A DNA stretch of 64,000 bases from Anniella stebbinsi. Lineage: Eukaryota; Chordata; Lepidosauria; Squamata; Anniellidae. The notes beneath the pieces are model-generated. The model searched no databases, was not told the DNA's origin, and was given only the letters and a program-made list of their open reading frames with translations. The position numbers and the translations under genes are program-made. Positions 46,471 to 57,804 of this stretch are shown piece by piece. Each line of letters starts with the position of its first letter. Position 1 is the first letter of the stretch. Where the stretch lies: assembly GCA_029215795.1 (NCBI GenBank), contig JARDYH010000001.1, positions 183,589,654 to 183,653,653 on the forward strand, read 5' to 3'.

Positions 46471-48088
46471 TAAGGCCTGGTTCATGTGTGTAACAAAGCC
46501 TGGAGAGACGCTTTAAATAACTGGAGAGCGAGGCAGGATCAACATCTTGATGGGAGGAGGGGGGGATTTCGAAAGAGGAGGCGGGAAAAGCATTCGGCGC
46601 CGCTGCTCTGCTCCAAATTGCCCCTCTCCCGATCTCTCCCCCTCCCTCCGCAGAAAAAAGCGGCAGTCAGGATTAAATTTACTCACATTTTGCGTGTTTC
46701 CCGAAACCAGTGGCTTGTTGTCGAATTCGGCACGCAATGGGGGCCGGGACGTCGGGAGAGAGGAAATTCCCGAAGCTGCAGCAGCTTCCTTATTTTCACC
46801 ACTGACAGCCTCGGCTCAGCGATTGTGCAGAGAGACCAGGGCGAAGAGAGCCAGGGAAGAGGAGGCCAAGGGCAAACTGGGCGACTGGTCACTGGCGGAT
46901 GTTGCGTGAGGAGGATTGCAACTTTTGACTTACATCTTTATTTTTAAACTGTGCCTTCTCTTCCGATATGGAAAATAAAATCACCCAAATCTTTCATAGC
47001 AAATGTCTTGAATTAGAAGTGATTTAAAAAAAAAATATTTTACGAAGTTATTGCCAGAAACAGAGTGATCACAGAATGTAGTCAGGCAAAGAATTATGAT
47101 TTAGGATAAAAGGCAGCCCCATAGACATTCCTGGGATTTAAATCCCATTACGGGGTCCAAGCCCATTACCTCATTTGTTAAAATCGATTTAAAGCCTCAA
47201 ACGTGCGACGGGCCCTTTAAAGACCCTCCTAATGGCTGCATGTTACAAACCACTTACGCAGCAGTAGCAGAAGGACTAAAATAGATTTTGGACGGGATTA
47301 TCTGCCCCTGCTTTTGAGCAAACCAGAGCTATTGGAACCGGTTTTCCTGGTGTGCACGTGGATGGGGGGGGGGGGGCGTTGATTTTTATGGGTCTAACAG
47401 GGCAATCAGAAATAAACTCCATTGACTCCAATAGATTTATGGGCAGGTAAGCGTGTAAAGGATTGCAGCCTAAATTCTTCTTTTACATTATGTGCAGTCA
47501 GTTCCTCCTAGAAAAATGCCTGTTAGCAGTTTAGAAGAAAGCTGAAATATAGATTAGGGAGGGTAGGTAGATCGTGGCAGAGAGAAAAATAGGGTGGCCG
47601 GGTGGGTCTGATTCTGTTTGGAAATAACCTCTACCTGTGGATATTTTTTGCCCAAATTCTTCCACTTGAAGATTCAGCACCATTAAATAAGCCCTCTGCC
47701 CCAGTTGTGCAATGCATCTTTCCAGATCCATCCACAAACTGCACTTTAGCCAAGATTTCAATTTCAAGCTGATTTATGCCAGGCTCATAAGCAGACTTAT
47801 TAATCAATACATTCGACTGGATTCGATAATGATTTACTTCAAATTAGTATGTTTATGATTGTGTACTAGGATTCCCTTCTCTTTCTGCCTCTTGCCCAAG
47901 CTGGCTTTTTCTCATATAGATCAAGGTAGTCAGACTGGCTGGGGATAAATTAAAGTTGCTACAGAATGTTCCATGGGAACGCTTGGCACATACTCTGACA
48001 CCGAACTTTGTGGCGTCTAGTCCAGAATCATCCTCTAGGTACTGTTTGTTGATTGTAACTGCAATTCCAAGCTATTACTACGAAGCAC

Positions 48089-48122
<34 letters not shown>

Positions 48123-49690
48123 TTAAAGTTGTGGCACATCTCCAGAGTATGAGTGGTGGGCTGGAGTGGTAAGTAAGTACCCAGAAGACATTGTGATATT
48201 GTAGGGAACAAACACGACCTTCTTGCCAAGAGGTTTCAGGCTTGTACAACACTGCATCTTCCCCATTTTCAGCCCAATTAATTTAGATTTATATAACTGA
48301 TTGACTTGCAACCTGATTTAAACACGTTACTTGGAAGTAAGCCCCATTGGATCGTGAGGGTGGAGTGGGGTGGGGATTGGAGGGAAATGGCACTTGGATG
48401 AATGGGATATATTTCCAAATAAAAGTGCATCCTTCTGTCAGATTGCTTGGCTCACTAAATTGGAGCCATCATTGGAAGACCGGCACACTCAACCCGCAAG
48501 CCAGCCCAATGATTTTGGCTTTCACCAACCCTGGGCAAACCCTTGGCGAGCTGCAGGGGCTCGAGTTGCAGCAAACGAATGACCAACCAAGAGCGAGCTT
48601 GGCCTTTGGAACTGTTTTGTGGGTCCGGATGCCCAAAGAAATCAGGAGAATTCGAAGGTTCTCGCGGCGGGAAGGACATTAGGAAAAGAAGCTATAGGGG
48701 ACATACAGTCGCAGAAACTTCCATAGTGCCCCGCCACACTAATTCTGTAGAGGAACCGTACGGCCAATCCGGCGGAATTTTGCCACCCCTGCAGAGCATC
48801 CGAAGCATAAAACATGCTACTCAGTTTAATGGGCGTTCCTGCTTTAGTAAGCATCCTACAGCCCGAGACAATTTCAGTTTAGCTGCTTGGGGCAGGCAGA
48901 GTTTTAAAATAGAACTTTATCCACCTTTGTTTCTCTCTCTGTTTTCTCCCCCACCCCGCCCCAGCTCCACTTCATACACTTTTTTAACTGACAAAAAGTT
49001 TCCGAAACTGACGAGATCTGAAGGATGCTCACCCGACTGTAAGTCTGACGTCGGGCGAAACTGCTCCCCCCCTGCACCCCACACTGAAGGCTTTCCCCTC
49101 CTCCCGACTAATCTTGAAGCCTGTTTCCAAAACGGGATGAAAGATTTATGCTGCCTCCAGGCGAGAGAAATGGGGCTGCCCCCAACCTTCTGAGAGCTTC
49201 CCGATTAGAGGCGGAACAAGAACATCTGTGCTGTTGCAAGAGCAGAAAGCGTCCCCGGCCCGCCGGCCCTAGCGCCAGCGGCTCTTTGAGCCGCAGAGGG
49301 GAGGCAGGTGGCAAAATGTTACTGGGAAGCGCGCAAGAACACACACGCACCAGCGGTCCCACAAAGACTCTTCCAAGACAAATCAAATGAACGCTGCCAC
49401 CCACCCCCATCAGCACTCTGACACCGGCTAGCGACCGTTCCCATTAAGGAAAAGGAGGTTTCGCAGGGGCGCAGATAAAAGTCAGTGGTTGTCTGCATCA
49501 GAGCGATGGCAAGAGGGCTCAGCTCCTCTCTCTCTCCCAGCCCAGGTAGCTACAACACAACCCGGTGGGGCTCCCTCCCAGGTCATTGGGTCTTGGGCTG
49601 CAGCCAAAGCCTAGGAAGTCGGTCTGCTTCTGAGAAGGGATCTCAAGCATCCGGAGTTTGCCCTCCTACTTACGGTTCGAGGTCCGACAC
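46471..49690. other. DRGX intron 1
   Basis: No exon recognised. The GC-rich part continues to about 46910. Candidate conserved AT/GC-mixed sequence lies at about 47140-47280. A palindromic-family repeat lies at about 47385-47475, a G13 run at about 47366 and a (TTA)n tract at 48088-48121. Confidence 0.5.
48088..48121. repeat. (TTA)11 microsatellite
   Basis: Simple tract inside DRGX intron 1. Confidence 0.92.
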
Positions 49691-49699
49691 AACACTCAC

Positions 49700-49733
49700 C
49701 CTCAAGCTGTGGGGGGCAGTGGAAATAAAACAT
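49700..49733 (-). CDS. DRGX: DRGX coding exon 1 (start codon)
   Basis: ATG at 49733-49731, with A at -3 (GCGACCATG, a good Kozak context). It encodes MFYFHCPPQLE plus the first base of Gly12; the donor is G then GTGAGT. MFYFHCPPQLEG is the N-terminus of vertebrate DRGX as remembered. It joins exon c2 in frame. DRGX is a nuclear paired-like homeodomain factor needed for nociceptive sensory and dorsal horn neuron development (known for the family). Confidence 0.95.
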
Positions 49734-49792
49734 GGTCGCAGATGGATGGGGATGGATGGAGGCGGCGGCGGCGGCGGCGGCGGCGGTTTGAG
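49734..49792 (-). other. DRGX: DRGX 5' UTR part of coding exon 1, with splice acceptor
   Basis: On the minus strand a long pyrimidine tract (CTCCTCTCTCTCCC, then TGTGTTCCTTAG) ends at 49793, so the ATG exon very likely begins at 49792 and is preceded by an untranslated exon. Confidence 0.7.
49761..49786 (-). repeat. (CCG)n tract in DRGX 5' UTR
   Basis: Nearly nine uninterrupted CCG units (GGC on the plus strand), 28 bases upstream of the start codon. Confidence 0.93.
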
Positions 49793-50334
49793 CTAAGGAA
49801 CACACAGCAAAGGGAGAGAGAGGAGGGTCATTCGCAGGCAGCAGAACCAGTCCATCGCCCCACAACGACTGGCGTGTGTCCAGGTTTTGAATCAAACCTA
49901 ACACCGTCAACTCAAACAGGACAAAGTTTTCCAGACAATCTCTACAGAAACGGTGAATCTATTCTAGACACCTGTTATAGGAGTAGTTAGCCGAGAACTT
50001 TGACCAAATGAGAGGGGAGAATAAAGCATCAGTTCTCAAACAGGGTTGAAGCCCCGTGGATGACTCATTCCGTTGGCCCAACATTCTCTTTGCCCAATGT
50101 TAAAAAGAAGGGTCTGAACCGGGGAGCGGGGGGGGGGGGGGGCGGGGACAGCAACATGCAGCAGTGATCTGTGACTACCACCCTTTGGCAAGAGTGGTGG
50201 TGGCGGCGGCAGCAGCGGCAGCAGGCCGAAGAATTGTGCCCTGGCTGGCAGGCCGGAGAATTGATCGCCCGCCATCTCTTAGCCCAGTGGCATCCACATG
50301 TATCCAGCACAAACAGTCAAACAAAAAAGACTAA

Positions 50335-50352
50335 ATAATAATAAAATAATAA

Positions 50353-50390
<38 letters not shown>
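50335..50390. repeat. (TAA)n microsatellite
   Basis: Imperfect start (AATAATAAAATAAT), then about 12 perfect units, directly abutting a possible splice donor at 50391-50398. Confidence 0.92.
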
Positions 50391-50392
<2 letters not shown>

Positions 50393-50398
50393 CCCTAC

Positions 50399-50535
50399 CT
50401 AAAACAGCAAAAGGCGTGGGGGCAGCAGCAGCACCAGGAGCAGCAGCAGCTGCTGCTGCTACTTCTGGCATCAAGGCAGCACAAGGCCTCTCCGGAGTCG
50501 TGCCAATGGGCAGATGTCTTTGCGAAACTGTCTGC
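50399..50535 (-). other. DRGX: Putative untranslated first exon of DRGX
   Basis: Inferred from a TATA box at 50561-50568 (start expected about 25-35 bp downstream), a possible donor TTTTAG then GTAGGG at 50393-50404, and the acceptor at 49793. It contains the perfect palindrome AGCAGCAGCAGCTGCTGCTG (about 50440-50460). The donor choice is weak. Confidence 0.3.
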
Positions 50536-50560
50536 AGCCTGCTCAGCCTCTCAGCACTTG

Positions 50561-50568
50561 CTTTTATA
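50561..50568 (-). promoter_or_regulatory. TATA box
   Basis: TATAAAAG on the minus strand in a GC-rich 5' region, oriented toward DRGX. Confidence 0.5.
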
Positions 50569-50588
50569 ATCTCACGCATAATTGGCCT

Positions 50589-50599
50589 TAATCTGATTA
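50589..50599. promoter_or_regulatory. P3 paired-homeodomain palindrome
   Basis: TAATCTGATTA, the TAAT-N3-ATTA dimer site of paired-class homeodomains, 20 bp upstream of the TATA box. A further CCAATTATG core lies at about 50579-50587. Confidence 0.55.
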
Positions 50600-52675
50600 T
50601 TGCCGGCACTATCTACAGTGAGTAACTTGGATAGGTCTACCGGGCCTTCCAAATGACCCACGTGGTGTGTGGAGGGTGGGGGGAGCACGTCATTTCTCAG
50701 TCAATATCAGGCATGCAAACCGAAGGGAGGAGGGGAAAACCCACGTCAACAGCCCATGATTTCCCAAGCCCGTTCTATTCGCCCCAGGCTCGCCAGGCCC
50801 GGCTGTGTCCCTCCTGGGCTGCCACTCCGTTGGTGAGCCGAGCTCGGCGTGGGGGGGGGGGGGGGGCGTTGGCACTCGTGCCTGCCTGGCGCGTTCCTCC
50901 CCATGCCCGCTAATGGCCCATTCGGTGGGCTTTGCAGGAGCCGCCTCGGCTTTCCAAAGCGAAGTTTGATTTTGTTCACAGCGAGGGGTCTTCGGATTGA
51001 TGCTCGCTTCCCGTCTACAAATGATATGCAGTGGGATGTTTCGCAATTACTTTTAAAACGCATTCGAGACCGAGATTTAGCGGCGAGAGAGCTGGCCCAG
51101 CCCCGAATCCTGGGTGAAAGTGAGACTTTAAAGCACCCAGCTGAAAATTTAAATTTGGGGGCGCACGATTGGATCAAATGGCATAAACTGGAAAGTGGGG
51201 GGGGAACAGGATAATGGTGCATAATTGGTTCTATAATAGCATTACACAAAGATAATAGCTGCTTATGCCCCCCCTGCCCTATTAAGTGAGTCCCTGGCGT
51301 AAAGCCTTTACGATATTAAAGGGGGAATATAATGATATTTGGGTTATTAAATGCGTGTAATTAATTTATGTACCACTGAAAATAAAGTTGGTATTTTGAC
51401 CCACTCAAGAAGCATCAGAAAATGCAAGTCAGACACAACTGTTGATAAGTCTGGCTGTCTGTATTGGGTCTAGACGATTTTCTTTATTTGGACAGACTAC
51501 AAAAAAATGAATATTTTATAAACCCAGCAGGAGAAAGGAACAGGTGAGTCAGTTAAGGGATCATTCAAAAGCAGAGGAAGCTTAAAAGAAATGGTGTGTT
51601 TGAAAGACAGCGAATGACAGGAAGAGAAAAGAGAGAGGCACATTTCAGAAATAAGATTTCTCCTCTCCTTTGGTTCTAGATAAATTGCATACAATGCGCC
51701 TTTGAAGGTTAAGCAAGAAGCTGTTCTGACAATCCTACTCTGATCAAAAGTCTCTTTCTGTCGTAGTATCTAGAATACATCTGGTAGAGAGAGGGTTGCC
51801 AACAGAAACCAGACACGAAAAACATCCACTTCAGCTCAGTGGTATTATGTCTAGAAACTGTCCTTGGACACAGGTTTCTTGTCCCCCTCCCCGGCCACCA
51901 GTATTTTTTCGAAAGAGCGGACCCGGAACAAGATATTTGCTTCTTGATTCACCAGCCAGTCTAAAGCAAAGAAGACTGACCGATTTTGAATTGGTTTCTC
52001 AGGATTGGGAACCGCCAGCTTTAGGTTTTAGGTGATTCAGACGGGAACTGATCTAGTTTTGCTTAACAGAAAAGTTAAAAACGCAGCATAATCATCACCA
52101 CCACCACCAACAACAACAACAACAAGAATACAGACGATGAAGACCTGATTATGGCACATCCAGCTGTATAAACTCCCAGGACAGGATTAGCACCAATGGT
52201 TCCCTTGCTGGAAGCAGATGTGGTTTCCCATTCTGTCCCTGACATATAACAGAGAATGAAGAAAAGAGAGGAAAGAGAGAAGATATTATTTTAAGAACAC
52301 TAATAAAATAATCATAACTTCATTACGGCACTCTTCTTCATGCTTTCTCTTGTCAGAAGGGAGAGGAGGAAAATATATTTTGCCCTTCTGCTTTTCTGGC
52401 TCATGACTCACTTCTGTCCTTCACTGCTAGTAGTTTAAGGAGTCTGCAAGTTCAGCGTATTCCAGCCAGTGCTTGGAATCAGGATTATCTTTGATGCGCA
52501 GAGAAACAAAAAGACCCTGTCGAGGGTCCCATCCTAAGTGGCTGGAGATGCATTTATCTAAGAATGGCAAGATGTTCTGTCCAGTAAAAGGTATCACCTC
52601 ACTTATAATGTACATAAGAAGGACCTAATCGAGAGCTAGTTGGAAAATTCAGGGAGGAAGAAGGGAGCACTAGGC

Positions 52676-52790
52676 GCTCTGTCACACCAGCGATTTGTCG
52701 CACTCTCGCCATGCCTGGTACGTGGTTTTGCTCGCATGACTTCGTCCCTGTCCTGCACTCATCTTGCCTCTTCCCCTCCATTTTTCATCT
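52676..52790. mobile_element. Partial relative of the 15413-16049 element
   Basis: Shares CACTCTCGCCATGCCTGGT and the following order of motifs with the left end of that element; the inverted partner end is not identified. Confidence 0.5.
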
Positions 52791-53790
52791 TGTTCTGGAG
52801 CAGGGAAAGTTCCCTGTCCCCCTCCCCTCCATGTGCAATAAAGCCGCTCCTCCCTCCTGTGTACTGCTGTCCTTAAGGGATATCAGACCATCCTGTTTTT
52901 TGTTAGTGTGTGTGTGTGTTGGTGGTCTCACTGACAAAAGAGGAGGGTGGGGCAGTTCTCTGCTCAACTGCTCAACCATGAAGGGAGAGGGAGAAAGGGC
53001 ACCTGAACACCCTGGTGGAGAAGGCGAGGGAGGCCGCTGCCGTCTGTGCCATTCAACTCTATGGTTCTTACTCCTGAGTAGGCATGTCTAGGTTTCCTGA
53101 CTAGAACAATGTTGGCTTCCCTTTGCCATGCCAACACTGACCACAAACTTTTCCAAAAACAAATTGCAATAATTTTTCTTCACTTATCTTGTTTAATATG
53201 ATCTTAGGGGAAAGCATAGTGTGTTGTTTTACCATAATTGTGCAGTTTCAGACTGCCATACTATTGTATTTGCACAGAAAAATATGTTTTAAAAATTAAC
53301 TGCAGGGGGAAGGAGACCATAGGGGGCGGGGTGGAAGATTTCACCGGCATAGTAGTGATACAGGTGAAAAGAGACATAAGCTGAAATAGCACAACAATGC
53401 ACAGATGTGAAAATGGCCAGTGCTGGACTCCCTAAGGAAACACAGGAAAACTGCAGATGCAAACCGGGGGAAACATAGGTGTAATGGAGCCCATTCCACA
53501 GTGCAATCCCTTTTGCCTCTTTCATCTGAATGTGAATGTTTCCTAAATTGGACCTTTCCCGCCAACCATGGAACCGTATTTTAGTTTCAGCACTTGGGAC
53601 AGAGACCCGGTTGGATCATGGTCTTGTGATTTAAAGACGATTTTAAGTACAATTCTATGCCCACTGACTTGGGAGAAAGTCCCATTGAACACAGAAACAC
53701 TTCCTTTAGAGTAAACGCAAATATAATAGCATCTTGTCCCGTCCCCCAAAAAGAGATTGGTTTTATCTGACGCAATATAATCTTACTGGT

Positions 53791-53855
53791 TAAAGGGTTA
53801 ACAAGGAAATGTGTAATAAAAATGTTTTGCTGCACATTTCCTTGATAACCCTTTA
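53791..53855. other. 65-bp precursor-like hairpin
   Basis: Left arm 53791-53813 and right arm 53833-53855 pair at 22 of 23 positions around a 19-nt loop. Shape and size resemble a microRNA precursor, but no known family is recognised and it may be a small MITE relic. Confidence 0.45.
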
Positions 53856-55497
53856 TCAAGGAAACCTCAAATCACTTTGGCCAAAGTATTTGTACTTCCA
53901 AAAGTTACTCCTTGTAATGAGACTGGCTGGTTTGTTTCCTTTTCATGGACCACTATTACTACAAGCCCTATCTCTGCTCATCTGCACATTTAGCTACATT
54001 GTTTGGATTTAGGCCAGGCGGCCCACTGTAGTTCATAGACACCAAACACGCGGTCTAGAGCATGAAGATTAGAATTATGTTCAATGGAATGTACTCCCAA
54101 GTAAATGTGATTAAAGTCTGTGAAGGAGGTGCCCACGTTTGGAGAGTATTTGCAGTGTAAACTCTGGTTTGTATACTTTTCTAACTTTACCAATGAGGAA
54201 CAACACCTGGAAATGTTCCTTTAAGCCCTCAAAATGGGCAGCTATGCAGAAAGTTTGAATCCCAGGTGTGTGTGTGAGAGAGGGTCGGGGGAGGAATTAA
54301 CTAAAACAGTCGTAAATGATTTGGAGCATAGCTATCCTTTAACAGCAGAGAATCAGTTGGGGGGGGATTAGGAAGTCGGATTTGTAGACAAGTGAGAAGC
54401 CATTCTGCCTCAGTGCAATTATTTCAATGCAAATGTTTCATGGCTTTTACTCTAATGCATAAAGAGCATTTCCTATGGCAAGTGTATATTCCTGCTTGTT
54501 CTCATTTTGCCCACAACACACCCACAACACATACACAGCAGTCTAGATTTTCAGATGCTGATTCAGATCTGGTGAAACTATTTGGTATGACTGTCTTGGA
54601 CCAAATGAATTTGGCTCAATAGTCGGGTCTTGTTTTTCTCTCTTTCCTTGTTATGTAGCAAACTTTTGGGACACCCAGTTACCTATGAGAACCAGCAATG
54701 AAGAGGTTATATTTAATCCATGTACAGTAAAATGTATTTTCCAATTAGTCAAATTTGCAGATTTGTCCCGCTTGGACTCTCTTATAATTTATAACATAAA
54801 AGCAGTCTTTCTTTATCTAAAGACCAAGGTGACTGTTCTTCATCTTCTCTAACCTCTTTTACACTTGATGTTCATCAGACTCATAATGTTAATTGGCTTC
54901 ATATACGGATCATCAGTTTAATGAAGAAATAAATCCTATGTTTTATTCTTTATGTCCCTCCATTTTAACAGTCATTGCTTTAATGAAGAATGGGACGAGT
55001 TCCAAAATTAAAACATGCAAAAGTCGGTCCTCTGGACTCAACTGCAGCTGCAATGGAAAACAAAAACCAAGAATATCTTGCAGACTTTCTTTCAGAAACT
55101 GCCTATGGAAAATTCTGCCAAAATGTTCAGCAAGCTTATTTCTGTTGTAGTCAGAGAACATGGGTGGCTCTATGAGAGGTGGCTTTAACTGTTGGCTATC
55201 ACTTCTTTCCGGATCTATTTGATTATTCCTGGTCACACTTGAAACCAGAATGCAGACTTCTGCCCTTTGAACTGCATTGAAGCCTGGCCCAAGGCACACT
55301 CTCAAGGAGTCAAACCACACTGCCATCCTTTTAAGAGCAGAGGCTCCACTGACTTTAATAGAACTACTTGAAGGCAAAAGAATGATGCATTGCAGATGTT
55401 TACCATGGCACTCTACTGATTCCTTATTGACAACTGAGACCAGGAAAAGAGAACTGCAAGGATCAATCAATGAACTGCTAAAATTAATCAATTTATA

Positions 55498-55716
55498 AAT
55501 TCCTTGCAAATTTTAACTTGCAGTGGGAAAACATTAAAACAGAAAGGGTTGAATCCAGACTTAGTCATACTTGGAGTAGACCCAGTCAAACTTACATTAG
55601 TCATGACTAACCTGTACTATTGATTTCATTGGGTCTACTCCAAGTATGACTAAGTCTGGATTCAACCCTTTCTGTTTTAATGTTTTCCCACTGCAAGTTA
55701 AAATTTGCAAGGAATT
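55498..55716. mobile_element. 219-bp foldback with perfect 87-bp arms
   Basis: Arm 55498-55584 is the exact reverse complement of 55630-55716 (87 of 87 by eye), around a 45-bp centre that itself includes the palindrome TTAGTCATGACTAA. It contains TAGTCATACTTGGAGTAGAC and its complement. Probably a DNA-transposon-derived foldback. Confidence 0.9.
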
Positions 55717-56346
55717 CTGCATTCAAGTATGACTAACTCATGAAAGCTATATAAAATAAAATAATAACATTATTTGACCATCAAAATGAAAACGGTTCCC
55801 TGTTTTTCAGAATTTGCTTTGGCAAACCTCCAGAGAAAGGGAGGCATACCTTGGAAGGATTATTCCTTATATGCCCTCCTGATTCAAACTAGCCCATGGA
55901 TGACATTGTTAAGAAGGCTTTTGCAGTAGGAAACATATTTTTAATAGCATTTGTATATGTGGTGGGGTGTTGTAGCCCATCTTGGCTCCCTGATGCATGC
56001 ACACCATCATAAGCTTCTTAGAGGAAGGGAAGGATAAAAATGTAATGGCTCAATCACAACAGCATTCAGGGTTGGAAATATGCATGTACTATATGCATAT
56101 GTAATATTTGCTTGTATATATGTAAAATGTTTTAGGAGAACACCTTGAAGATATGAATGTGTGCAAGCTGTCCTTAGTTGACAGCAGAAATCCAAGTGAA
56201 GCACAAGAAAGTGGGTTTTTTTAAACCAAGGAAAAGCATTATTTTCCTTAAATTGCTTCAAAGTATAACATCTACATTGAGATAGTGGGACATGGTATCT
56301 TATCACTTGATTAATTGGTTATACTGTTAAAAGGAAGATTATCAAC

Positions 56347-56445
56347 CATCAGACCACAATCCAATACAAGTTTATCTGGGAGCAATCCCATTAAACACAA
56401 TGGGATTTACTTTGAATAAGCATGCATAGGATTGTGCTATAGAGC
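56347..56445. repeat. Palindromic AGTAAG-family MITE
   Basis: ACAATCCAATACAAGTTTA at the left faces TAAGCATGCATAGGATTGTG at the right, with CCCATTAAACACAATGGGA at the centre. Confidence 0.65.
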
Positions 56446-57052
56446 TGCAATATATGCACACTTAGATTGGAGAAAGATTCACTAGAATCATTGACATTTA
56501 CATCTGAACAAACATGGATAGAATCAGGTTCCACCACTGCAATCCTAAGCATGCTTACATGGAAGTAAGTCTTGATAAAGTCAGTAGGAATTATCTCTGG
56601 GAAAACATGCTCAGGATCATGCCACTAAACATTTAATTGGGTTAATACTGAGAGTTTCAATAAATACAGCACTATATAAATCTTAAATTCAGTAGGGTAA
56701 ACTAAAAATGTGAATGCTTGTCAAAGAATTTTAAATATGAGTTTTGCCACACCCACACAATTTCAGGTCTGGAAAAATGCATTTGTTTGTCCAAAATTGT
56801 ATACTATCTATTCTATATTGTGTTTAGTCTAGGTGTATGTTATTGAAATGCAAAAATGATAACACATGATTTGATACTACCATCCTTAGAGGAGAGACCT
56901 CTGCTGTATAGGCCAGAGAGTGTTTCACCCTGTTCCTGCTCATACCTGGGACTGAGGATTGGCCCTGCCCCCCCCTCCAGAATTCTTCAAAGGAACTCAC
57001 TGCACTGTTGCTGATAATTAATTATTCATGCATGTTTTTATATGTTTGCTAT

Positions 57053-57054
57053 AA

Positions 57055-57094
<40 letters not shown>
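57053..57094. repeat. (AAT)n microsatellite
   Basis: About 14 AAT/TAA units. Confidence 0.93.
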
Positions 57095-57096
<2 letters not shown>

Positions 57097-57377
57097 TCAA
57101 TCAGGCTTCAGAAGCTAGGTGGATTTTGGTGGAGCTCTGTCTGTGTGAAAGTTACTGGATTGATTTTGGTGGTGATTCTTGGAGATTCCTTCTATTTTCC
57201 TGCTTCTCGTTTTCCCCCTCTGTGTCTCAGATTCGTTCCTTGTGTGTGTTATGTTTGCTTGTTGGTTTGATTGAAGGGTTAGGTTAGCGTGAGTGGGGGT
57301 AGTGTGACTGAGGGAGTGTGTTGTTGTTCCCTTCCCTGTTTAACTGTTATAAAAAATACAAAAAAATTATATTCTCT

Positions 57378-57380
<3 letters not shown>

Positions 57381-57420
<40 letters not shown>
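57381..57420. repeat. (GT)20 microsatellite
   Basis: Uninterrupted GT dinucleotides. Confidence 0.93.
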
Positions 57421-57425
<5 letters not shown>

Positions 57426-57559
57426 GATTCACTGTGAGTGTGCTGATGTGTCCTGTAGCCTGCTACACAGAATAACACTCCACAAGCTGTGGTGGTCAAA
57501 GCAACACACAAACTGTTTGCAAAGGATTGTTATTAATATAAATAATTTCAGTCACTTTG

Positions 57560-57765
57560 CAGCAGAATGAAACGCTGCTCTAAAGTGCGCCTTGGGTGAG
57601 GTGGCTCTGGGTCTAGGAGAAATGCTGCTGCTGGGGGCAGTTCTGGGGTGGCTGTCTCTCCCCCAGTGAAAATCAAGTGCACACCTTCCTTGGTGCTTCA
57701 GAAGCAGGCAGAGGCACCAGCAGCAGCTACTGAAATGACTGCCCACAGAGGCCAGTGCTAGCAGT

Positions 57766-57804
<39 letters not shown>

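Larger units (their letters stand above)
48950..51150. promoter_or_regulatory. CpG-rich island at the DRGX 5' end
   Basis: G+C-rich, CpG-containing interval covering exon c1, the putative first exon and the proximal promoter. It has interspersed G-runs (50131-50148, 50852-50868) that could form G-quadruplexes. Confidence 0.55.
51151..57040. other. DRGX upstream flank, non-genic
   Basis: No protein exon recognised. It holds a partial relative of the 15413 element (52676-52790), AGTAAG-family repeats at 53643-53712, 56347-56445 and 56540-56627, the hairpin at 53791-53855 and the perfect foldback at 55498-55716. AT-rich sequence at 51290-51400 (ATTTGGGTTATTAAATG, GTAATTAATTTATG) may be regulatory. 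Confidence 0.45.

Noticed and set aside
46486..46947. Open frames of 120-153 codons in GC-rich DNA
   Set aside because: No domain or splice support; composition explains them.
48543..49193. 216-codon plus-strand frame antisense to DRGX intron 1
   Set aside because: No recognisable motif. It overlaps other open frames in moderately GC-rich sequence.
54943..55509. 188-codon minus-strand frame upstream of DRGX
   Set aside because: No recognisable domain and no splice or homologous support. It was considered as a possible gene, but the evidence is too thin to list.
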